From a virus, in IMG/VR virus record IMGVR_UViG_3300030061_000215, positions 1 through 32,263 of that record: DNA of 32,263 bases, one strand, 5' to 3'. Below, piece by piece: positions 1-8,900 of the stretch; position 1 is the stretch's first letter; the number at the start of each line of letters is the position of its first letter. Under the pieces are notes generated by a model that searched no databases, was not told the origin of the DNA, and saw only the letters and a program-made list of their open reading frames with translations. The translations under genes and the position numbers were made by a program.

Positions 1-99
1 GTATCCCTTCTTTAGTTACATGAGCTAACTGACCATCTAAAGTTTCTGCTAATCCTTTTGTAAAATCCTCACCAACTTGTCTACCCATTTCATCAAATC
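1..99. repeat. Left copy of 99-bp terminal direct repeat
   Basis: These 99 bases are identical to the last 99 bases of the window (32165-32263). The reading frame of the tape-measure gene continues correctly across the join, so the sequence closes into a 32,164-bp circle. An overlap of exactly 99 is typical of a k-mer assembler closing a circular or circularly permuted genome, so it is probably not a biological terminal repeat. Confidence 0.95.
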
Positions 100-1312
100 C
101 CTCTCCTACTTTACCTAGTGTATCATTAACAATACTTTTAACGTCTCCTAGATCGCCTCTAAGAACAGCTAATATAGTTTTACCTAATCCTTTAAATAAA
201 GTTAATACTGTCTCTACACCTGTCCTAATAACATTAAACGCAGTTTTAAATACAAACATTAAAGCCTGTACTGCTCCTCTTACAATTATACTTTGATTAT
301 ATATATCAATAAAGTTATTAATAATTGCTACTAGGTTTTCCAAAACCACATCAGAATTATCGTGTATTGTTTTAGCAAGAGCAATAAAAGCTGTAATGAT
401 TAAACCTATTGGAGATATAATCATCCCTAGTACAGTAAGCATAGGACCAAATGCTGCTGCTGCAGCTACTAATGCTACTATTAATATCTTAGTATTACCA
501 TCTAAATCTCTAAATTTCTGAATAACATCACCAAAGAATTTAATTACATTTTTAATTACAGGTATTAATATATTACCAAGCTCCTCTGAGAACTCTGTAA
601 ACTGACCACCTAATCTTCTTACTTGATTAGCAAAACTACCAGAGGTTCTTAAAGCATCACCTTGAGCATCAGCAGTACCAGCAATAATAATATTTAATCT
701 AGCCTGTGCTTTCTGTGCTTCTGTAGCAGCCTTAGCTCCACCTTCTATACCCATATTAAGAAGCTCTTGATCTAGCATAGCTTGGTTTATAATAACACCA
801 AACTGCCTCATAGTTTCATGATTACCTACTATAGCAGATTGTAAAGCAGCTAACACTTCTGGCTCTGCCATATTGTTAAATGAAGCTAAGTCCATTGTCA
901 AGCCAGTTAATGCCTTAGACATTTCTAAACCCTCTTCTCTAGCAAAACCTAATGGTACAAATGTATCTTGGAAAGTAGCCATATACTTTCTAAGATCATT
1001 AGTAGATCTGCCTAGCTCACCTGCAGTTGCCTGTACGAAGTCCTCAGCATCTGCAGATAAGTTTTTAAATACGGCAGTAAATTTTGCTGCAGTTTCTTCT
1101 GCATCAGAAGCAGCATCAATAAATGACTTACCAAGCAATCCTAATGGTGCAGTAATGCCTAACGTCATCATGCTACCAACATTCCTTAAAGAAGATCCTA
1201 GACCTGCTAATTTACCCTGTATCCTTGTTAATGATCCTTCTGTTTTTTTAATAGCGTTCTGAAAGCCACTTGCATCTCCGTCAAATCTAAAGGTGAGTCT
1301 TTGTTCTGCCAT
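1..1312 (-). CDS. Tape measure protein, N-terminal part (continues at 31479-32263)
   Basis: The tape measure protein sets tail length and is extruded during DNA delivery. Read from ATG at 1312, it runs without a stop to the left edge and continues in frame at position 32164, ending at 31479, for a total of about 665 residues. This part encodes residues 1-437. It starts MAEQRLTFRFDGDASGF, followed by helical, Ala/Gly-rich sequence with early-tape-measure wording (GSSLRNVGSMMTLGITAPL). A hydrophobic stretch at about residues 270-305 could be a membrane segment. It lies directly downstream of the frameshifted tail chaperone and upstream of the tail tip gene, the standard siphovirus position. The apparent truncation is only where the circle was cut. 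At 665 residues it is short to medium for the family, implying a fairly short tail. Confidence 0.93.
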   Translation of the reverse strand, partial: MAEQRLTFRFDGDASGFQNAIKKTEGSLTRIQGKLAGLGSSLRNVGSMMTLGITAPLGLLGKSFIDAASDAEETAAKFTAVFKNLSADAEDFVQATAGELGRSTNDLRKYMATFQDTFVPLGFAREEGLEMSKALTGLTMDLASFNNMAEPEVLAALQSAIVGNHETMRQFGVIINQAMLDQELLNMGIEGGAKAATEAQKAQARLNIIIAGTADAQGDALRTSGSFANQVRRLGGQFTEFSEELGNILIPVIKNVIKFFGDVIQKFRDLDGNTKILIVALVAAAAAFGPMLTVLGMIISPIGLIITAFIALAKTIHDNSDVVLENLVAIINNFIDIYNQSIIVRGAVQALMFVFKTAFNVIRTGVETVLTLFKGLGKTILAVLRGDLGDVKSIVNDTLGKVGEGFDEMGRQVGEDFTKGLAETLDGQLAHVTKEGI

Positions 1313-1323
1313 GTTTTTTATTA

Positions 1324-1331
1324 CAAATATA
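1324..1331 (-). promoter_or_regulatory. -7 promoter box TATATTTG before tape measure gene
   Basis: On the minus strand the box reads TATATTTG, an exact match to the Bacteroidota -7 consensus TAnnTTTG, 11 nt before the tape-measure ATG. It lies in the 24-bp gap after the chaperone extension gene. No TTTG is seen 19 nt upstream. Its value comes from the same box recurring in most other gaps of the minus-strand block. Confidence 0.45.
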
Positions 1332-1336
1332 ACATT

Positions 1337-2037
1337 TTAAACTTTCTTCCACAGTTGCTTTTTATCTGCCTCCTTAACCCTTCTCTCAAACTCTGCAAAA
1401 TCCTCATCAGAAACTTTGTTTTCTTCTATATCAATATTATCCTGTGGTAGTTTAAATAATTGATCTGGTCTCTTAGATTGATTCTTTTTAGTTATGTTCA
1501 TATTGTATATCATACACGCTAAATAACGAGTCCTTTCCCACTCTTGATTATTTACAATATGAAAATTCTCTGCTAATAGATAGCACTCTTTAAAAGTGTA
1601 TTTCCAAAAATCTTTTGGATGAATACCTATTTGACCGATATAATAATCTAGTAAATCGTCAAATGTTATTTCTTTTGATTTTTTTTTTCAGTAGCTCTTT
1701 TGATTCCAGCGTTCATAGAATTACCTAGTATTTTAGATTCAGTTAATGCCTGTATCATTTCTGTAAATTGATCTTGAGTCATAGTGTCTAACCATGATCC
1801 TACTTTAAATTTATTGTAAGATATTTCGTTACCTTCCTCTTGATCATAAGCTAATAGCCCACAATAAACAATAGCCCTTACACTACTAAGAGCCATTTCA
1901 TTTCCAAATACTTTATCTAATTCTTGTAAACTTACTCCTAACTCCTCTGTCAAAGCTGCCCAAAAATTCATAGAGAAATGGAGGGTACGTTCTTTACCCC
2001 CCAATTCTAATGAGTAGTAACCTTTAATTTTTTGCAT
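1337..2037 (-). CDS. Tail assembly chaperone, -1 frameshift fusion (lambda gpGT-like)
   Basis: A second open frame (1337-1687) follows the upstream chaperone gene, lies -1 relative to it, and has no ATG near its beginning; the first in-frame ATG is far inside. The two frames meet at a run of ten As containing the slippery heptamer A_AAA_AAA (1687 to 1681). Slippage would join 119 upstream codons to about 114 more, giving roughly 233 residues. The extension reads on as KSKEITFDDLLDYYIGQIG and ends KQLWKKV. Lambda gpG/gpGT and many siphoviruses make such a fusion from the gene pair just before the tape measure, and this pair has the same position and layout. Polymerase slippage on the A10 tract (one extra A) would give the same frame, so the mechanism is not proven. 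The hinge inferred is join(2037..1681, 1681..1337). Confidence 0.85.
1629..1688 (-). promoter_or_regulatory. Programmed -1 frameshift signal: slippery A tract plus hairpin
   Basis: On the transcript a run of ten As (1688 to 1679) gives codons GAA AAA AAA, with heptamer A_AAA_AAA at 1687-1681. Sixteen nt later there is a hairpin: ATTTGAC (1664-1658) pairs with GTCAAAT (1635-1629), extended by GAT/ATC around a one-base bulge, with a 15-nt loop. The spacer is longer than the usual 5-9 nt, so the hairpin's role is less certain than that of the slip site. Confidence 0.7.
1666..2037 (-). CDS. Tail assembly chaperone, short form (lambda gpG-like)
   Basis: This 123-residue protein is the unshifted product of the tail chaperone pair, predicted to bind the tape measure and recruit tube subunits without entering the virion. 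It begins MQKIKGYYSLELGGKERTLH and contains an acidic helical middle. The last seven residues (EKKNQKK) are encoded at and just beyond the A-rich slip site. Its size, its position between the tail tube and tape-measure genes, and the overlapping -1 frame support the call; I do not see a catalytic or metal-binding motif. The ATG at 2037 has a TAGATTTG box only 4 nt upstream. The short form should greatly outnumber the fusion if it behaves like lambda. Confidence 0.8.
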   Translation of the reverse strand: MQKIKGYYSLELGGKERTLHFSMNFWAALTEELGVSLQELDKVFGNEMALSSVRAIVYCGLLAYDQEEGNEISYNKFKVGSWLDTMTQDQFTEMIQALTESKILGNSMNAGIKRATEKKNQKK

Positions 2038-2041
2038 AAAA

Positions 2042-2049
2042 CAAATCTA
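2042..2049 (-). promoter_or_regulatory. -7 promoter box TAGATTTG before tail chaperone
   Basis: The minus strand reads TAGATTTG, an exact TAnnTTTG match, then TTTT and the ATG of the chaperone gene. A transcript from this box would start at or next to the ATG and would be nearly leaderless. The -33 position holds TTTT rather than TTTG. Confidence 0.45.
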
Positions 2050-2073
2050 AATAATTTGTCTTAATAAAAAAAA

Positions 2074-2514
2074 TTATGATACTGCAGCAGTAGTTATAGC
2101 TCCTGTAACAACTAATTCACCACTAAATGTTACTGGTGCTTCTGCATCAGAAGTATATTCTATACTAGATACATACACAGCAGCAGTATAGATCTTGTCT
2201 CCAGTTACATTTGTAGACCAGCTAGCATATAATTTAGATCTACCATTAGAAGATCCAATCATATAATCTAAGAAAAAGTCTACATCTACTGTATCATCAT
2301 AGGCAACCAGCCCACTAAACGACAACGAGGCTGACCTAGATCCAGCAATATGTTCAACGTAACCAGCAGAATCTTTGCTAGTTGCTTCTGGTAAATCCAT
2401 AGATACAGATAAACTAGATGACTGGCATTTTCCTACTACATTGTAAGTACCACCACTTGTAGTTGCTACTTTTAAAACTAAACTTGTTCCATTAAAAACT
2501 CCAGTTGTTGGCAT
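2074..2514 (-). CDS. Major tail (tube) protein, TP901-1 family
   Basis: This 146-residue protein is the likely subunit of the tail tube, stacked as hexamers around the tape measure. The start MPTTGVFNGTSLVLKV and the central stretch ATSKDSAGYVEHIAGSRSAS followed by LSFSG are typical of TP901-1-type major tail proteins, where a Lys/Asp-Gly-Xaa-Trp-like segment precedes a beta-sandwich. It is rich in Ser, Thr, Val and Ala, as tube proteins are. It lies two genes before the tape measure and just before the chaperone pair, as expected. The ATG at 2514 follows an AT-rich 65-bp gap with a near-match -7 box. Length is close to the family norm for small siphophages. No contractile sheath gene accompanies it. 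Confidence 0.85.
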   Translation of the reverse strand: MPTTGVFNGTSLVLKVATTSGGTYNVVGKCQSSSLSVSMDLPEATSKDSAGYVEHIAGSRSASLSFSGLVAYDDTVDVDFFLDYMIGSSNGRSKLYASWSTNVTGDKIYTAAVYVSSIEYTSDAEAPVTFSGELVVTGAITTAAVS

Positions 2515-2563
2515 AATATTAAAATTTTAAGTTAAAAATTACTTAAAATTAAATAAGAAAAAG

Positions 2564-2571
2564 TAAAGATA
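2564..2571 (-). promoter_or_regulatory. Near-match -7 box TATCTTTA before tail tube gene
   Basis: The minus strand reads TATCTTTA, seven of eight to TAnnTTTG, about 49 nt before the ATG at 2514 in the 65-bp gap. The same TATCTTTAC string occurs before the gene at 15652. Weak on its own. Confidence 0.25.
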
Positions 2572-2579
2572 TTTATATA

Positions 2580-2951
2580 CTATACGTCTGTATAATCCGA
2601 ATAAGCATCTAAAGTTTTTAACGCTTCATACGCTTGCTTTAGTGAGTTCTTGGCTGTGCTATTTACAGCCATTTCAAAAGATCCACTAAAGGTATCTATC
2701 CAATTATTAGGATTAGATTCTCTCTCAGCAGCATCTTTATATACTCTAGCAGAGTAATTACAATTTGAATTATCTACCCAGCTAGTAGTAAATACTGCCT
2801 CTTTTTTTATAGTACCATCCTCGTTATAAGTAGCAGGAGATGTCTCAGTAGTTTCTTCTCTTGAATATGTATCCCAGTTTACATGATAGATTTTAACATA
2901 AGCCTCGCTAATGTCAATACCTTTAAAATTATATGATCCTTGTAATGCCAT
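2580..2951 (-). CDS. Putative virion structural protein, unknown family
   Basis: This 123-residue protein is not one I recognise by name. It starts MALQGSYNFKGIDISEAYVK and is rich in Tyr, Asn, Ser and Thr with alternating hydrophobic residues, suggesting beta structure, and has a short helical C-terminus (AKNSLKQAYEALKTL). There is no signal peptide or membrane segment. It sits between the giant fibre gene (upstream) and the tail tube gene (downstream), so a role in linking fibre to tail, in fibre assembly or as another tail component is reasonable. It has its own candidate -7 box TATATTTG four nt before the ATG. A function beyond tail-related structure cannot be claimed. Confidence 0.6.
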   Translation of the reverse strand: MALQGSYNFKGIDISEAYVKIYHVNWDTYSREETTETSPATYNEDGTIKKEAVFTTSWVDNSNCNYSARVYKDAAERESNPNNWIDTFSGSFEMAVNSTAKNSLKQAYEALKTLDAYSDYTDV

Positions 2952-2955
2952 AAAG

Positions 2956-2963
2956 CAAATATA
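2956..2963 (-). promoter_or_regulatory. -7 promoter box TATATTTG before gene at 2951
   Basis: The minus strand reads TATATTTG then CTTT and ATG. This is an exact TAnnTTTG match in a gap of only 13 bp after the fibre stop codon. No TTTG is seen at -33. Confidence 0.4.
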
Positions 2964-2964
2964 A

Positions 2965-5900
2965 TTAATTATTTTCTAATGCTTCTATCCTCGCTAGTAG
3001 CTCTTCATTTTGTGTTTTTAATTCTTTAATAGCAGCAGTAAGTAATGGTACTATCATACTATGATCTATTCCTTGATAGCTAGGCTTCCCATCTATTTCT
3101 GCATCTTTTTCACCACTAACAGCTTGAGGCACTACCTCTTGAGCTTCATGTGCTAAGAAACCATCTACAACTACATCTGGTGTATTTTTAAAATTAAATC
3201 TTTTAGGCTCTAAATTATCTACTCTTTCTAAAGCATTACTTAAATCTGTTATATTTTCTTTTAATCTATAATCAGAAGAAGTATTATAAGTTGTGCTACT
3301 AGATGCTGCTCTAATAGATCCTACAGCAGTTGAAGATGTAGATCCATAGAAAAACTGTATTGCAGATGGACCATATATAGTATTTACTTGATAAATGTCT
3401 AGAGAAGATGCACCAGAAGCTGTACCAGAAGTTTTAATCTCCATAGTAGGATCGCTAGTAGTACCGACATTACTGACACCCAAAGCCTTAGTTGTTCCAT
3501 CACAAGTTATAGATGAAGTAGCTGACGCTGAAATACCACCAATAACATTAACACCTGTACTTAGAGTGTGTAGTTTCTTAGAATCATTATGGAATAGATC
3601 AACTGATCCACCTTTTGTACAAGTTATATATTGTTGATTTCCAGTATATGAACGTAGATAAAGAGCAGTATCAGAACGCATCATTAAATAACCAGTACCA
3701 TTTTCTATAAATGAATTTGTACCATTATGATATATTTTAAGATCGTTACCTGTACCGAACTGAGCATATACACTATCTAAGTGCTGTGTGTTTCTAGCAA
3801 ATACTGTTTCTCCTATTCCACCATCTATATAGAAATAATTAGCTAAAGCACCAGAACCATTATCACTTTGAAAATATATGTCGCTATCATCTGCGTAGTT
3901 TCTTATATATAAATGCCCCGTGTTGTTGTTTATAAAAGAACTTGAAGCATCATGATATATTTCAAGATCACCACCTGCTCCAAACCTTGCTTTAACTTGA
4001 TCCCCGTATAAAGTATGATCATTAAAAGTAACTGTCCCTGCAAAAGTTACATTTGAAGAAGAGTCTATTGCTAAAGGTATTACACCAGAATTACCATTAC
4101 GTATATCAAAAGCACCACTTGAATTTCTTAATTGATAAACGTGAGAGCCATCATATAAATCAAACCTATCTTCAGCTCTTACTGTCCCTCCAAAAGTTGC
4201 ATTTTGAGAACCATCAAAAGTTAAAGCAGTGCCTGTAGAACTGCCATCATAATGATCTAAAATAAAATTATCACTAGCATCTCTTCTCCATCTCCAATAA
4301 TCGTTATTAGCAGCTATAGTCCAATATATTTCTGCATCATCAGCCATCACATTCATGAAATCAGTTGCTTTAACTGATGTAGCTGTTACTGCTCCTGCAA
4401 AAATTGCCCCAGTTCCATTACCTTTTATTCTAGCTGTTACAGCGTTGTTACCATCATATATTCTTAAATCTTGACTTGTTGATACTAATTTAATATCTAA
4501 ATCAGCAGAGTTTGGTTTAATTGTATTACCTATTATCTCTCCTGCAAAAGTTGTTCCAGTTGTTCTAACTACTACTTGTCCTGTAGTAGAATTTACGCCT
4601 GCTCTTAAATATAATTCATCACCATTAATATATGTTCTATAACCATCAGCATCTGCTGCATTTAAAATCATATAACGAGCTGTCTCATTAGCTTGACCTT
4701 TAGTATTCCACAAACCACCATAAGCTGTATGAATTGGATGCCTTCCTAAAACACTAGAATAAGTGTTTGTTGTTCCAAATGAATTAATGTTACCTGCAAA
4801 AGTTGCAGCTTGTGAACCAGTAAAACTTAATGCTGTCACACTACCTTGAATTAAAGATAATGTGTCTGAACCATGCGCATAACCAACCGCACCTCTATAA
4901 TGATTTGAAGCTGTACCTGATTCATCTCCAAATTGTAAAAAGTGAGATTGACCTGTTCCAGCCCATAATTGTACACCACCAGCAACTGAACCAGCAGTTC
5001 CGACACTTATTATATTTGTTCCAGCGTTTCCTACAGGCGCACTTTTTATTCCAACGTTTCCTGCAAAAGTTGCATTACCATTTTCTCTATCCAAAGTTAA
5101 TGCACTAGCACCTAGACCATAAGCATAAAAAATTAAATCACGATTTCCTCCATAATTTACTATTTGCCAGTCATTTGTAGCATTATTAGAACCTGTCTTT
5201 GAACTCATAATTATACCACCATCATTAGCAGTATTTTTACGTAGATGAAAATATCTATTAGCTGCTGAATAACCATCATTGAGATAAATATCTTGTGTTG
5301 CTACTAAAGCAGGAACTGTTACGTTGCCTGCAAAGGTTGCAGATTTATCATGATTTAATGTTAAGGATATTCCTACTCCTGTGGTAAATTCTAAATTTGC
5401 TTGGTTACCAGTTGCTGTGTTTCTAACATAACTCCAATTATTATTACTACCACTTACATTGTTTTTAATAGCTAGAGCATGACTTGGTAATTGTAATCTA
5501 GCGTTAGCTGCAGTTGCATAAGGTGTAATACCTAAAGAAGCTAAACCATCATTTCGTATAAAGAAATTAGCACCACCAGCAGCATCATATACTGCAAAAG
5601 CATAAGTAGTAGATGCGTTTGCACCACTATTATCTACTTGTAAACCATAACCACCATCTGTATAATTTTTTACTCTAGCAGTCCAATTTGTAGCTGTACC
5701 TAATATATCAAGTTTTATTGACGGATTGTCCAATCCAATTCCAACCGAACCATCACCATCAATAACTAATCTGTATGCAGTATTTGCAACATCATATATT
5801 CCAAAACCATTAACACCTAATCCTTGAGAATCTGTTTGTAATACATAATTAGCAGTAGAACCACTACCATTATCATTTTGTAATCTGATTGCTGAATTTG

Positions 5901-8900
5901 TTGTACTTGTAGATATATGAAGATTACTTTGTGGGCTTACTGTTCCAAGCCCTAAGTTATATCCAGTATTAATCCAACTGTTACCTCCTGTATCTATTCT
6001 TACATCCTCTGTTCCATCATCCATTAATGAAAATAATCCTTTATCTACAGCCGAACCAGAACCTCTAGGTATAATTCTTGCTATAGTATAATCTGCTGAC
6101 TTTACAAAGAAATCTGAGCCATCTCCTTCAACGCTTACATCTCCTGCAAAAGTTGCATTTTTATTAGTTGCTAGTGTTAAAACAGTATGCGTTAATAAAT
6201 CAGCCATAGAATTAGAATCATCATGTACCATGAACCTCATACCATTGGTTCTGTCTACAGAAATGGTAGCATTGTAATAGTTTAAATCACTAAACTCTAA
6301 TCTTGCTCCATTTGCTTGATTACCACCATTAGCAATTCTTAGTACAGAAGTTCCTGTGCCGCTTGTATTTGAGTTATAAACTCTAGATAATATTTGACCT
6401 GTGCTACTTCTAGTAACATCTACATCCCCTCCAAAAGCTGCATTACCGTCTACGTTAAGCGTACTATCTATATCAACTGTACCATAAAATTGCACAGCAG
6501 TACCATCAAATATTCGCATGTTAGAACTAGCACCACCACCAATATATAAATCATCTCCTGTGCCTGCAAAAACTGTACTTGCATTAGTACCACCATTACC
6601 TATTATTACTTGACTATCTGCATCTGGGTTTATTGTTACTTGTCCATAGAATGTTGCAGATTTATCACTTGAATCTATTTTAAAAATTACATTAGGTGTT
6701 GTAATATCTGTATGTGAAAAATATAATCTAGCAGAATCAGAACTCATAAAAAACGTAGAATCACCAGACGTACCTCTTATAAAACTTAATAGACTTTGTT
6801 GCCCTTTTAAAGCTACTTGAGCAGTTGATGTATCACCACCTCCAACACTAACTTTACCTGCAAAACTTGCAGAATTATCTCCGTTTAAAGTAAGTACAGT
6901 ACCTTGTGTTCCAGCGTTGTCAGTTTTAAACTCTATATACCCTGTGTTATTTGCTCCTGTTGTACCACCTACTATTGCTGCGTAACCACCTGCGTTATTA
7001 GTTAAATTAATAGTAGCACAAACATCAGTTGAATTATTATTAGCGTGTTTTAATTCTAAATAAGCACCAGCATCAGCAGAACCATCACTAGTTATTTTAC
7101 CACTTGCCATGTTTACTACTCCTGCAAAAGTTCCTGCACCAGCAACGTTTAGAGATGTTCCTGTATTAGCTGGATCTAAATAATAACCTGTACTATCTTT
7201 ATCTTTAAATACACCAGCGTGCATTTCGTGAGATCTAATAAAACCATTTGAATATCCAGGACTACCAGTTGAGCTGTATTCACCATAGTTTAAATTACCA
7301 CTAGCATCCATCCAAAGTGATCTTGATACTATACCTCCCCAATGGAAGTTTAAATTAGGAGCGTATTTATCAGCCGTACTACCTGTACCAATATTAGCTC
7401 TTTCTAATATACTTATAGGTGAATTTTGCCAGTCATCATTATTTGTAAGTGTTGTCTCAAAAGATGACATACCACCAGTATAAGAGTTATTTGATGTAGA
7501 TGTTATTCCACCAGTAACGTTTACACTATTGCTAAAATTAAATGAATCACTTGTTGCGTTCCATGTTATTGTAGCATCTGTAGTAGCATTTACTGCATCT
7601 TGTATTGTTATACCAGCACCATTAGCATTAGCAGATGTATCTCCAGATCCATAATTCAAAGTAATGTTTTTATCCTTAACATCTAGATTAGTAGTATCTA
7701 TAGTTGTCGTTGTGCCTTGTACTGTAAGATCGCCAGCTACTATTAAACTGTCATCTGTTTTTAAAACATTTGAAGAGTCTCTATATAAATTCGTGTCTGT
7801 ACCAAATAATATACCTTGTGTTGGAGGTGTACCTCCGTAAGATGTAGAAACCTGTATAGCTTTAGTTCTAATAAATTGAGCAGAGTTACCAGTTGTTAAA
7901 AACTGTACTCCATTAGTAGTATCTGATTTTATGTTATCAACACCAAGATAACCTGCTACGATTGTATTACCAGAAGCATCAACTTCAACTAAATCAGCAC
8001 TTGTACCAAAATTCCAAAGTCTAAACTCATTAGCATCACTAGGCACATACCATCCAAAAGAACCTTGACTATTTGTTGCTTTAAAAGCTGCTGGACCTGT
8101 CGTGCCTTCTACCTCTATTCTTGCTGTACCTGCATTGTATACGTGCAATTTTTCTTGAGGAATACCAACACCTATAGAAACTTTACCAGCAGTTATTCTC
8201 ATTCTTTCAGAGCCACCTTCGTATAGTCTAATTCCACCAGTAGCACCATCTCCAGCTCTTAATTGTAATAAACCTGCATTTCCATGTTCATTACCAGCTA
8301 AGTGAATAGAAGCCCCTCTTGTATCTGTAGCATCACCACCACCCATTATTTTTAATTGAGCATTATCAGAGCCATCAGATGTATTTGCACCAATTTTAAA
8401 ATCGGTAGAAGATCCTAAAATATTTCCTACAAAAGTTGCGTTACCAGAGCTATCAATACCTAAATGAGTAGTAGATGATGTAACATCAATAAAACTAAAA
8501 GCACCACCATCTAATAAGTCAATTCTTGATTGTATTGTACCATTTTCATCTTGGTATCTAACTTGCGATGATGCAGCGCCTTTTAAATTTACAATAGGAA
8601 TACCAGAAGCATGACTTGTTTCTAGACTAAGTAATGGTATAGAAGCGTTTGTTGAAAGTGTTAAATTATCACTATTAATAGTTACATCCCCTTCAAAAGT
8701 TGTATCAATACCATCTATATGGGCAGCTAAAACACCACTACCACTACCAGTTCTAAAGTTTATTGTTTCATCATTACCATGAGCCCAAAGTTCTAACTCT
8801 CCACCAGATAAAACGTGCATAACGCCTAGCTCAGAGCCATTATACATTCGTAAGTGTTGGGCTGTAGTTGTTATTTGTAAAGCAGCACTTGCATGAGGAG

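Noticed and set aside
873-1262. Plus-strand 129-codon open frame inside the tape-measure gene
   Set aside because: It is the antisense shadow of a well-supported minus-strand gene, and its Ser/Pro/Ala-rich translation has no domain pattern.
1-1312. Possible truncated or broken tape-measure gene at the window edge
   Set aside because: The frame continues exactly at 32164, so the break is only the point where the circle was opened.
3395-5108. Several plus-strand open frames across the fibre gene
   Set aside because: Antisense shadows of repeated fibre codons; the His/Leu/Gln-rich translations mirror the repeats and have no start signals.
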